Below are positions 25,599-34,800 of a stretch of 59,830 nucleotides of DNA, piece after piece. Numbering within the stretch: position 1 is the stretch's first letter; every line of letters begins with the position of its first letter. Source of the DNA: Anaerolineae bacterium (lineage in GTDB: Bacteria > Chloroflexota > Anaerolineae > Aggregatilineales > Phototrophicaceae); the NCBI GenBank assembly GCA_022842885.1, contig JALHOR010000023.1:1-59830 (forward strand). The letters are read 5' to 3'. The notes under the pieces were generated by a model. That model saw nothing but the letters and a program-made list of their open reading frames with translations, made no database searches and was not told the DNA's origin. The position numbers and the translations under genes were made by a program.

Positions 25599-25963
25599 TA
25601 TTCTTCTTCCACCAACTTCAACGGTGCGTGCAAATAATGAATAATTTTATGAGGATAATCTTCTTCGACTTGCAATTCGACATAATAAAAAGCGTCGGTG
25701 TGCTGCGTTTCCATAATCACAACAGCGCGATGTTTATCCGTGCCAACGACCTGTTTTACTTTCAGCTTGCCATTGGCAGCGAGTAATGCCTGAAAATCTG
25801 CCAAGCGTACCTCAACGGATTGCGCCGCCAGCATATTATCATGATAACTTTCGCTGATGAATTGGCGCAGGCGCTCCGCATGTTCGCTGTTAAAAATGGT
25901 CATTTGCGCGATGAAGCGCATTCCGGCGTTGCTGGCACGCAGCGCAAGTTTATCGTTTTCCAT
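25598..25963 (-). CDS. NTF2/SnoaL-like small protein
   Basis: 121 residues. The pattern of helices (AERLRQFISESYHDNMLA) followed by long strands (HRAVVIMETQHTDAFYYVELQVEEDYPHKIIHYLHAPL) resembles the cone-shaped NTF2-like/SnoaL fold. A binding or isomerase role is possible, but no catalytic residues can be assigned. It is the first gene of the NTF2-like, SDR, nadE unit and overlaps the SDR start by one base. Confidence 0.6.
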   Translation of the reverse strand: MENDKLALRASNAGMRFIAQMTIFNSEHAERLRQFISESYHDNMLAAQSVEVRLADFQALLAANGKLKVKQVVGTDKHRAVVIMETQHTDAFYYVELQVEEDYPHKIIHYLHAPLKLVEEE

Positions 25964-26059
25964 AGGTGGCTCTGGGCTACTTTCTATGCTATGCTCTGCC
26001 GCTATATTACCTGCATTTTATCATTTTGATGGGCAAATTTGAACTATCGGAGAAAATAC

Positions 26060-26770
26060 ATGACGGAACAAGCCCAAATGCTGGCAAAATTAGACGCGCT
26101 CTTGGCACAACAACACACTATTCTCGAACAGCAGCGCCAATTGTATCGCCAGACGGAAGCCTTGTTCGCGCTCTATTCGCAACTGCCATTGCGGGCGGCA
26201 CTGCCCACCATGCGCGGCTATGCCATTTCACCCGATTTCGCCAAAATTCTGCTGATGCACATCCAAACCTATCAGCCCCGCCTCATCGTCGAATTGGGCG
26301 GCGGCGTTTCGACCTTGATTAGCGGCTATATGCTGCAAAAACATGGTGATGGGCGCGTGCTGGCGGTTGACCAAAGTGCCGAATTTGCCGCTTACGCCAT
26401 GCACAATATTCAGCAGCATCAGTTGGCAACCGTTGCCCAAGTGCGCCATGCTCCGCTGCAACCCATCACCATCCATGCCGAAACATGGCAGTGGTACGCC
26501 ACCGATGCGTTTGCTGATGTGGACGCTATTGATTTGCTGGTGATAGATGGCCCCCCACAATACGAAAACCCGACGCCTTTAGTGCGCTATCCTGCCCTAC
26601 CCGTGTTATATGCCAAACTCGCGCCCGGTGGCTTTATTCTGATGGATGATGCCGATAGAGATGATGAGCAGCAGATTGTCGCCCGTTGGCTCGCTGAATT
26701 TGATTTAAAATTGGTGCGCGATTTTTCATATGAGACTGAAAAGGGTGCAAAATTATTGCAAAAAATCTAA
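26060..26770 (+). CDS. Class I SAM-dependent methyltransferase
   Basis: 236 residues. After a glutamine-rich coiled-coil-like start (about residues 5-40), the Rossmann methyltransferase core has motif I VELGGGVSTL, the acidic end of strand 2 in LAVDQS, and LLVIDGPPQYENP at strand 4, a Methyltransf_24-like pattern. The acceptor is unknown; neighbours give no clue. The ATG at 26060 has GGAG eight bases upstream. Confidence 0.85.
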   Translation: MTEQAQMLAKLDALLAQQHTILEQQRQLYRQTEALFALYSQLPLRAALPTMRGYAISPDFAKILLMHIQTYQPRLIVELGGGVSTLISGYMLQKHGDGRVLAVDQSAEFAAYAMHNIQQHQLATVAQVRHAPLQPITIHAETWQWYATDAFADVDAIDLLVIDGPPQYENPTPLVRYPALPVLYAKLAPGGFILMDDADRDDEQQIVARWLAEFDLKLVRDFSYETEKGAKLLQKI

Positions 26771-27130
26771 ATTCGCCTCAACTGGTGTTTTTTTATCTGC
26801 CCCACATGTTGAGGTCTGCTATAATCAGTCCGATAATCGTTTTTAAGGATTTATTCATTTAAATACTTAGACCAAAACCTACTCAAAATGGCAGTAGACG
26901 CGGTGCTGCCAATTGAGAATGATTATATGGGTGTGGGGATTATCTACCGTACCCATAAAAAATAATGAAAAAACTTGTAATAAAAGCTAAAAAGCTCTAA
27001 CGCTAGTCTGATGTGTCATCTATGGTGGTTCGCTGAACAATCCTGTTATAATTAAGCATAATCACATCCGCGTAAACTGTAATATACAATAGCGTCGGTG
27101 CTGAGTCACTGACAACGGAGGTTATCAACC
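26771..27130. other. 360-base intergenic region before clpC
   Basis: No convincing gene lies here. A 25-codon frame at 26888-26965 (MAVDAVLPIENDYMG and on) has no ribosome site and may be a relic. Near 26925-26961 TATGGGT and ACCCATA can pair. TATAAT boxes occur near 26818 and at 27047-27052, the latter the likely clpC promoter. No CIRCE or CtsR heptad repeat is seen. Confidence 0.5.
27047..27052 (+). promoter_or_regulatory. Likely -10 of clpC
   Basis: TATAAT lies 79 bases before the start and is followed by taagcata. The 11-mer AATTAAGCATA (27050-27060) recurs at 30659-30669 upstream of the polytopic membrane-protein gene. The -35 is not recognisable. Confidence 0.4.
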
Positions 27131-29629
27131 GTGGCGAATAAAATGGAACGCTTCACACAGCGGGCGCGGCGCGTGCTGAGCCTAGCACAAGAAGAAGCGG
27201 AACGACTGCAACACGGTCAAATCGGCACCGAACATCTACTCTTGGGCTTAATGCGCGAAGAAGGTGGCGTGGCAGGGCGCGTCTTGCGCGATTTGGGCTT
27301 AGACCCGCGCCGTGTAGAAGAATTGGTCGTGCGTTTGACTGATTCGGGTGAACGGCGGTCTACCGCCAGCTTAGAACTTTCCATTGGCACGAAAAAAGTG
27401 TTGGAATTGGCAGTGGATGAAGCCCGCCGCATGGGGCATCATTACATTGGCACGGAACACCTGCTGTTGGGTTTAGTCCGTCAGCAAGATGGTGTCGCCA
27501 TAGAAGTTTTGCGCCGGTTGGGCGTCAGCCCAGAAGAAGTGCGCCGCCAAACGCGCCGCGTGCTGCAAGAAAGCCCCATGCAAACCAGCAATCCTGCGAC
27601 CAGCCCAGACCGCCCCGGACGCTCCAAACCGGATAAAACGCCGCTGGTTGACCAATTGGCAACCGATTTAACCGCATTGGCACAAGATGGCAAATTGGAT
27701 CCTGTCGTTGGGCGCGAAACTGAAATTGAGCGTGTGATACAAGTCCTTAGCCGCCGCCGCAAAAATAATCCGGCGCTCATTGGCGAACCCGGCGTGGGCA
27801 AAACTGCCATTGTCGAAGGCTTGGCACAGCGCATTGTCGAAGGCGAAACCCCCCGCCCCTTGCTGGGTAAGCGCGTGTTGCAATTGGATGTTGGCTCGTT
27901 AGTGGCTGGCACGATGTATCGCGGGCAGTTTGAAGAACGCCTTAAACGTGTGATTGAAGAACTTAAATCATCCGAGACGATTTTATTCATTGACGAAGTG
28001 CATATGCTAGTCGGTGCAGGTTCGGCGGGCAGCAGCGTAGATGCCGCCAACATCCTTAAACCGGCGCTGGCACGCGGCGAATTGCAGTGCATCGGCGCCA
28101 CCACATTGGATGAATACCGCAAGCACATCGAAAGTGATGCCGCGCTGGAACGCCGTTTCCAGCAAATTCTGGTAGATGAACCCACCATTGAAGAAACCAT
28201 TGAAATTTTGCAGGGCATCAAAGCGCCCTATCAGGAACATCATAACGTTGAAATCACCGATGAAGCCATCGAAGCGGCGGCTAATCTTTCGGCACGGTAT
28301 ATCCCCGACCGCTTCTTGCCCGATAAAGCCATTGACCTGATTGATGAAGCCGCTGCCCGCTTACGCATGTACAAAAGCCCAGAAGCCGCCCAAGTCCGCC
28401 GCTTGATGGAAGAAATTGAACATGTCCAGAACGAAATTATTTTGGGCGAAGAAGATGGCGCGGATTCAGAATTTATTACCGATTTGAAAGCACGCTTGGA
28501 AAATCTGCAAGCCTCACTGACGGATTATCGCTCCAACTGGAACGAAGAAACCAATCAGCCGCGCCTCACTGCCGAAGACATTGCTGAAGTCGTAGGCATG
28601 TGGACGGGCATCCCCGTTACCCGCATTGCGGGCGAAGAGGGACAAAAACTGATTGATATGGAAAATACACTGCACAAACGCATTGTGGGTCAGCATGATG
28701 CCATCGTCGCCATCAGTAAAGCCGTGCGGCGGGCGCGGGCTGGTCTCAAAGACCCCCGCCGTCCGATTGGGTCGTTCATGTTCTTGGGACCGACGGGCGT
28801 GGGCAAAACCGAATTGACCAAAGCCCTTGCTGAATTTTTATTCGGCAGCGAAGACGCACTTGTTCAACTCGATATGAGCGAATTTATGGAACGCCATTCG
28901 GTGGCGCGTTTGGTTGGTGCGCCTCCCGGTTATGTCGGTTACGAAGATGCCGGACAATTGACCGAAGCGGTGCGCCGCCGCCCTTATAGCATCGTCGTCT
29001 TTGACGAAATCGAGAAAGCACATCCTGAAGCGTTTAACATGCTGCTGCAAATCATGGAAGAAGGCACGCTGACAGACGCACGGGGACGCCGCGTGGATTT
29101 CCGTAATACGCTCATCGTCATGACCAGCAATGTCGGTGCTGATATGATTAAACGTCAGTCGCGCTTAGGCTTTGATTTTAAACTGGAAGATGGCAAAGAA
29201 GACCAACAAAACTACGATGATATGGTCAAGAATGTGATGGAACAGGTCAAAAAATTGTTCCGTCCTGAATTTCTGAATCGCGTGGATGCCAGTGTGGTCT
29301 TTAAGGCACTCTCCCGCGAAGAAATCAAACGCATCGTGGATTTGGAATTGGATAAAGTCCGTGAGCGCCTGATTGAACATGCGATTACGCTGGATGTCAC
29401 CGATTCAGGGCGCAATTGGTTAGCCGTCAAAGGCTATGACGCCGAATTTGGGGCGCGTCCGCTGCGCCGCCTGATTCAGAACTCGATTGAAGATGCAATG
29501 TCGGATGGCATTTTGGCGGGCAACTTCACGCTAGGCAGCACCATTCGCGTCAGCGCCGAAAGTGAAACCAGCGAAGAACTCACCATGGAAATGGTCGGCG
29601 AATTGATGCCAGAACCGATACCTGTGTAA
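27131..29629 (+). CDS. clpC: ATP-dependent Clp protease ATP-binding subunit ClpC
   Basis: 832 residues with the full ClpC plan. Two N-terminal Clp repeats ([19 protein letters not shown] and [10 protein letters not shown] twice) are followed by AAA-1 with GEPGVGKTA and [15 protein letters not shown] coiled middle region (about 410-470) precedes AAA-2 with [32 protein letters not shown] and the sensor ARPLRR. It unfolds proteins for ClpP. The GTG start has CGGAGGT nine bases upstream; an ATG is four codons in. No ctsR or mcsAB genes are adjacent, unlike in Firmicutes. A bidirectional terminator follows after a repeat block. Confidence 0.97.
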   Translation: MANKMERFTQRARRVLSLAQEEAERLQHGQIGTEHLLLGLMREEGGVAGRVLRDLGLDPRRVEELVVRLTDSGERRSTASLELSIGTKKVLELAVDEARRMGHHYIGTEHLLLGLVRQQDGVAIEVLRRLGVSPEEVRRQTRRVLQESPMQTSNPATSPDRPGRSKPDKTPLVDQLATDLTALAQDGKLDPVVGRETEIERVIQVLSRRRKNNPALIGEPGVGKTAIVEGLAQRIVEGETPRPLLGKRVLQLDVGSLVAGTMYRGQFEERLKRVIEELKSSETILFIDEVHMLVGAGSAGSSVDAANILKPALARGELQCIGATTLDEYRKHIESDAALERRFQQILVDEPTIEETIEILQGIKAPYQEHHNVEITDEAIEAAANLSARYIPDRFLPDKAIDLIDEAAARLRMYKSPEAAQVRRLMEEIEHVQNEIILGEEDGADSEFITDLKARLENLQASLTDYRSNWNEETNQPRLTAEDIAEVVGMWTGIPVTRIAGEEGQKLIDMENTLHKRIVGQHDAIVAISKAVRRARAGLKDPRRPIGSFMFLGPTGVGKTELTKALAEFLFGSEDALVQLDMSEFMERHSVARLVGAPPGYVGYEDAGQLTEAVRRRPYSIVVFDEIEKAHPEAFNMLLQIMEEGTLTDARGRRVDFRNTLIVMTSNVGADMIKRQSRLGFDFKLEDGKEDQQNYDDMVKNVMEQVKKLFRPEFLNRVDASVVFKALSREEIKRIVDLELDKVRERLIEHAITLDVTDSGRNWLAVKGYDAEFGARPLRRLIQNSIEDAMSDGILAGNFTLGSTIRVSAESETSEELTMEMVGELMPEPIPV

Positions 29630-29675
29630 TCTAATCTCTAATAATAAAATGAAGTAACTGCTGAGGTTGTTTCTA

Positions 29676-29810
29676 GTCCTCACCCTAGCCCACCTTGCAG
29701 CCCTCACCCTAAATCCCTCTCCCACAGGAGAGGGACTTTAACCCCCATGTTGGGTCTTATCTCCCCTTCTCCCCAAGGAGAAGGGGGCGGGGGGGATGAG
29801 GGCTGAGGAA
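29676..29810. repeat. Dispersed palindromic repeat (ccctcaccctaaatccctctccc type)
   Basis: The block has two halves. One is a ccctcaccctaaatccctc unit with a CTCTCCC-acag-GAGAGGG-like hairpin. The other is a ctccccttctcccc / ggagaaggggg inverted pair ending gatgagggctgagg. A second copy in opposite orientation lies at 46178-46252. It carries no coding capacity. Confidence 0.7.
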
Positions 29811-29826
29811 TTACAAAATGAAAGTC

Positions 29827-29859
29827 AAAAAAGGCGGGCAGTTTCACCCGCCTTTTTTT
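29827..29859. terminator. Bidirectional terminator between clpC and the HhH gene
   Basis: A(6)GGCGGG and CCCGCC T(7) pair around CAGTTTCA. The A run and T run make it work on both strands for the two convergent genes. Confidence 0.9.
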
Positions 29860-29871
29860 CATGGTATCGCA

Positions 29872-30465
29872 TTATTCTTCACGCCGTCCGCCACTCAGTT
29901 TTGCTTGTAATATCGCCAACGCTTCCCAATCACCTTTTGCTGCTAACGCGGCTTGTTCTGCCCATGTGGACATGCTGGCAGATTTACGTCCACCGCCAGC
30001 GCGAATCACATCTAAAATTTGGTCTTCGCTCATGTGGGCAATTTGGGCGTAAGTGATGATTCCCGCCGCCACCAAAATTTCCTCATATTTCGGACCAATG
30101 CCTTCAATACGTTGTAAATCATCACCGGATGATGCTTCAGGTGTTTGCGCCGCTTCAACCAGCGCCGTATCTGATGATGCAAGGCTTGGTTCTGGCGTGG
30201 CAACGCTAGGGGGTTGCGGTACTTCCGGCGTGGTTTCCGGCTCAGACGTATGAATCGGCACAGCCCGTTTAACCGACCCTAACTGCGACCTTGCCGCTTC
30301 TTGGAGGTCTTCGGCTTTTTTCTCGGCATCAGCCAGCGAGCGTTCTGCGTCTTCTGTGCTGATTTCGGTGATGCGCTGCTGCAACCACAGCCACGCCAAC
30401 ACCGCCAATATCAACACTGCGATGATTAATCCTAACATGCCGCTATCCTTTTCTTCATTGACCAT
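29872..30465 (-). CDS. Membrane-anchored helix-hairpin-helix protein
   Basis: 197 residues. One N-terminal membrane helix (GMLGLIIAVLILAVLAWLWL) is followed by a charged coiled-coil (STEDAERSLADAEKKAEDLQ), a Pro/Ser/Thr-rich linker, and a C-terminal helix-hairpin-helix fold. The fold reads LQRIEGIGPKYEEILVAAGIITYAQIAHMSEDQILDVI. This domain type binds DNA or proteins and is often found tethered in Chloroflexota and related genomes; its function here is unknown. The start at 30465 has GGGGA eight bases upstream; frames extend to 30501. Confidence 0.7.
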   Translation of the reverse strand: MVNEEKDSGMLGLIIAVLILAVLAWLWLQQRITEISTEDAERSLADAEKKAEDLQEAARSQLGSVKRAVPIHTSEPETTPEVPQPPSVATPEPSLASSDTALVEAAQTPEASSGDDLQRIEGIGPKYEEILVAAGIITYAQIAHMSEDQILDVIRAGGGRKSASMSTWAEQAALAAKGDWEALAILQAKLSGGRREE

Positions 30466-30709
30466 CAGGTTTATCCCCGTGAGCAGATTTGCCATGAACA
30501 ATACATGGCATTGTCCACCCTATTGTATCATTAACGGACTATCCCCAATTATTGATACGCGCCGTTAGACTATGAAGTTGCATGGCAAACTCAGTGTGGT
30601 CGGATAATCTGCAACATGCGTCATGCAATCTCGTATATACAAGCATAATGAGTATGGGAATTAAGCATACACGCCCAGCAGCCTGAATGGGTTGAAAAGG
30701 AGATAAGTG

Positions 30710-31801
30710 ATGACCACATTAAGCCGAACCATCACCGCAACAGAAAAAGCAACTGTAAAAACTGGGCATCCTGCCAGCCCATTATGGTTTGAATATGGCA
30801 TGGTGGTATTGTGCGCTGCCTTTATCTTTGGCTTGTTCTTGGATGGGTGGGCGCATAATCATGGGCGCGTAGACGAATCGTTCTTTACACCTTGGCACGC
30901 GGTCTTATATGGCTCGTTTTCGTTGGTGGGCATTTTTCTGGTGGGCAATCATTTTCGCAATGTTACTCGCGGTTATGCTTGGTCACGGGCGCTGCCGCTG
31001 GGGTATATGCCGGGCTTGGTTGGCGTCATCATTTTTGGCATGGCGGGCGGTGCTGATATGGTATGGCACACATTGTTCGGGATAGAAGAAAATCTTGAAG
31101 CCCTCATTAGTCCGTCGCATCTGGCATTAGCGGTTGGCGCATTTTTGTTCCTGACCGCGCCGATTCGTTCAGCCTATGCCCGAAAACAAACTAGCCAGAG
31201 TTGGCGCGAGATGTTCCCGCTGATTTTGGCACTGACTTTGCTGCTGAGTTTCCTCACATTTTTCACCCAATATGCCACCTATACAGGCAATGCCTTTGAA
31301 CTGCTCGGCAACCGCCCCCGCGATTATTGGTATTATGATGTATTTGCCATCGCCGGGCTGTTGATTACCACAATGTTGATGTTAGGTATTGTGCTGCTCA
31401 CTACACGCCGCTGGCGGTTGCCATTTGGGGCATTTGGGTTGATGTTCGGCATCAATGCCCTGCTGATGGTGTGGCTCCTTGAAGGTAACAGGACACAATA
31501 TTTGCTGGTTCCTGCCTTTGCTCTGGCGGGCTTGGGGGTAGATAGCTTGATTCGGATTTTGCAGCCCTCATCAGAACGAGTCATGCAATTGCGTTTATTC
31601 GCCTTCATCGTGCCATTCGGTATCGCCCTCATTCATCTTGTCACCCTCATGCTCATTGGGCAATTGATGAATGGCGATGGCTTGTGGTGGCAGATTCACA
31701 TGTGGTTAGGCGTACCGTTTACTGTCGGCATTGCGGGCTATTTCTTGAGTTTCATCATGACACCCCCTGCCATCGCAGCCTCTGATGAAGAACAACGTTA
31801 A
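30710..31801 (+). CDS. Polytopic membrane protein with conserved-looking histidines
   Basis: 363 residues with about nine hydrophobic segments. Histidines and acids cluster at segment ends: FLDGWAHNHGRVDESFFTPWHAVLYG, GGADMVWHTLFGIEENLEALISPSHLAL and QIHMWLG. This layout suggests metal or haem binding in the membrane, but no known motif fits. AAGGAGA lies six bases before the ATG at 30710; a GTG overlaps at 30707. It is a single gene followed by a GC-rich hairpin. The family name is not recognised. Confidence 0.7.
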   Translation: MTTLSRTITATEKATVKTGHPASPLWFEYGMVVLCAAFIFGLFLDGWAHNHGRVDESFFTPWHAVLYGSFSLVGIFLVGNHFRNVTRGYAWSRALPLGYMPGLVGVIIFGMAGGADMVWHTLFGIEENLEALISPSHLALAVGAFLFLTAPIRSAYARKQTSQSWREMFPLILALTLLLSFLTFFTQYATYTGNAFELLGNRPRDYWYYDVFAIAGLLITTMLMLGIVLLTTRRWRLPFGAFGLMFGINALLMVWLLEGNRTQYLLVPAFALAGLGVDSLIRILQPSSERVMQLRLFAFIVPFGIALIHLVTLMLIGQLMNGDGLWWQIHMWLGVPFTVGIAGYFLSFIMTPPAIAASDEEQR

Positions 31802-31831
31802 ACGGCAAATGCGGCGGCTGATAGTTAATAC

Positions 31832-31853
31832 GGGTGAGGCGTTGTCCTCACCC
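31832..31853. terminator. Hairpin between convergent membrane-protein and histidine-kinase genes
   Basis: A perfect eight-pair stem, GGGTGAGG / CCTCACCC, has a six-base loop. The T run is weak (gttgtttt is 9 bases further on), so the terminator call is tentative. Confidence 0.5.
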
Positions 31854-31866
31854 CTATCGAGTTGTT

Positions 31867-34800
31867 TTATGATACGGGCAACCGCACAATAAAACTGCTG
31901 CCGACTCCGACTTCACTTTGGACTTCAATGCTGCCGCCGTGTAATCGGACAATCTCTTGTGAAATGCTTAAGCCCAAACCAGCCCCTTTGCTTTCATCCG
32001 GTTTCACGCGATAAAACGGTTCAAACAAGTGCGGCAAATGCGCTGTTTCAATCCCAATGCCCGTATCTGCTACACTGATAAGGAACTCTTGTTCATCATG
32101 CTGGAGCGTGATGGTGACAGTGCCATTTTCCGATGTGTAATGCAGCGCATTGGTAACAAGATTGGTCAAGACTTGCGTCATACGAAACGGGTCTACTTTA
32201 ATCGTGATGGGGTCGGGTGGCATTACCAAATGCAGCAGAATATTCTGGCGCTCGGCGTGCGGCTGTTGGTAACTCATCACTTCGCGGATAAAAGTTTGGG
32301 CAACCACCGTTTCGCGGTGAATTTCCAAGATACCGCGCTCAAAGCGCGATAAATCAAACATATCATCCACCAAACTTCGCATCAAATTCAAGACCGATTC
32401 GGCAATTTCGATATGCTCTTGGAATTTTTGTGGTTGGCGGCGTAGCAAATGCAGACGAATTTTTAGGTTAGCGATGGGGGTTCGCAATTCATGTGAGGCA
32501 CTAGCGATGAAACGACGTTTCTGTTCTTCCAGTTGTTTGGCTTGGCTAATGTCCCGAATCACCGTCACAATCCCGCTGCTCTGGTTATCCTTTTCCCGAA
32601 CAAATGTGCGTGTCAGATTGGCATCGAAGCGACTGCCATCTTTGCGCTGCAAGACCATATCCCCTTTCCAGAAGCCCTGATACTCCAACGCCCGGCTCAT
32701 GTGTTTTTGCAACTGCTCCCATTCGGGCTGTGGCAGGGTATTCAAATTAATTTCAGATACCAGCCATTCGGCTTCGGTGTAGCCAACAATATCAATCATT
32801 GCCTGATTAACATAGTGGGCTGTGCCGTGGCTATCGCGGTAAATGACACCATCACGCATCGAGTCTAAAATCGCCTGCAATTGGGCGCGTTCATACTGCA
32901 ATTGCGCTGTCCGTTCTTGGACGCGCTCTTCCAAATCGGCAGCGTGGGAGCGAATTTCTGCCAACATGCGGGCATTCCGAATAGCGATGCTGGCTTGGTC
33001 AGCGAAGGTTTGTAACCAATGGGCATGTTCCCCGGTAAAATGTCCCGGTATAGAACTATCCAAATTCAAAAAGCCGATGATGGTGTCATCCAGCCGAATT
33101 GGAATTTTGACATTGGCGCGAATCCAACTAAATTGCGGTAGTGTCACCCATGCGGGATATTGGTGGGTATCCACAATGATGACCGGTGTATTGGTGGCTA
33201 ATACCTGATGGAAATCTTGCATCTCACGCACATTAAAGGTGATAGCCGCACCATCATCAGGATAACCGCGATGATGAACAACAACAGCTTCATCGCCTTG
33301 CAGCAGCATCATGCTGGCGGCATCGTGCGGCACTACAGTTTTAAGGGCATCCAGAATCCGGTCAAAAATGGCATCGCGTTCCAGCAATTGGTTAATCGCC
33401 GTAACACCGTCGCGCAAGGCATCTGCCAAAATCCGTTGATGTCGTTCCGCTTCTTCTGCCCGCTGCCGTTCCAAAATTTGCTGTTGCAAATTGTTATTCG
33501 TCAGCAGCAGTTCGCGGGTACGGTCTTTAACGCGATTTTCCAGTTCTTCGTTGTTGCGCTGGAGCGCGTCTTCGGCACGTTTGCGGTCGCTAATATCCGT
33601 ACAGACTCCCACCACACTCCAGCGATTGGCGGTTAAGCGGCGAACTTGAGCATCTTCGATTAACCAGCGCAGGCTGCCATCGGCTTGCTGGCAGCGCAGT
33701 TCAAGGCTGTAATTCTGACGATTAAACCGTTCTTGGGCAGCGAACAGATGGTGACGTTTCTCACGGTCTTCGGGCAAGATGCTATGTTCCCACGCATCGG
33801 TATAACTGGTATAGGCGCTGGTATCCAACGGCAAAAAGCGTTGGGCAGCCGGTTCGTTGGCGATTTGCAGCATCCAAGTGTAACCCTGCGGATTTTTTTC
33901 GACGATGGCAAACCATAGCAAGCAGCGGGCGCTCGTCAAGACTTGTTCTAGCTGCGCCTCGGCTTGTTTAATTTCGGTAATGTCGCGGTTGACACCAATT
34001 ACCCCCGTGATATTGCCAGCCGTATCACGCAGGGGCAAACGGGTCATCAGCAGCCAACGTCTGCCAGAGGCTTCTTCTTGTACGCTGCTGTGATTCATCA
34101 AGGGTTGCCCATTTTGCAAGATAAGATCTTCTTGGTCGCGCACTGCCATCATGCCCGGCGAGATAGCGAAAGCGGTTTCATCTTTGCCCAAAACATCGCT
34201 CAGGCTGTGCCTGCCCAATGCTTGTACCATCGCTCGGTTGGTCAGGACAAACCGATGCTGCGTATCTTTGATATAAATTTCATCCGGGATAGTATCAATC
34301 AGCGTTTGCAGCAGATTCCGTTCAGCTTCCAGTTTTTCTTCAATTTGTTGGCGCTCAATAATTTGTTCTTTGAGGGCGGTGTTGGCTTCCGTCAGTAACG
34401 CCGTGCGTTCCTGAACACGCATCTCCAGTTCTTCGGCATATTGGCGCGTTTGCTCAAACAAGCGAGCATTATGGATTGCCAAAGCCGCTTGGTTAGCAAA
34501 TGCCTCTAGCCGCTGCACATGCCGATTCTCAAAGTGATTGGCAGTGTAGCTATCCAGATGCAAAAAGCCAATCACTTCGCCTTTAATAATGATAGGTGCG
34601 CCCAAATACGACATGATCGGCAAGCCACTTAGCCCCATCGTCCAGCGCAAATCGCGGCGTGTATCAGAAATCAAGAGGGGCTGCCGATGATGAATCATCC
34701 AACGCAAAGTGGGCGTGGCAGCAGCGTCATAGCGCAGGTCTTCGACGATTTTGGGATCTTTAAACCGTTCTTCGTACCCACGATGCTCAAAGACGCGCAC

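Noticed and set aside
26888..26965. 25-codon frame before clpC as a leader peptide or small gene
   Set aside because: No ribosome site, no visible conservation signal, and a stop shortly upstream in frame; kept only as a remark.
27000..27130. CtsR or CIRCE operator upstream of clpC
   Set aside because: Neither the CtsR heptad direct repeat nor the TTAGCACTC-N9-GAGTGCTAA element is present.
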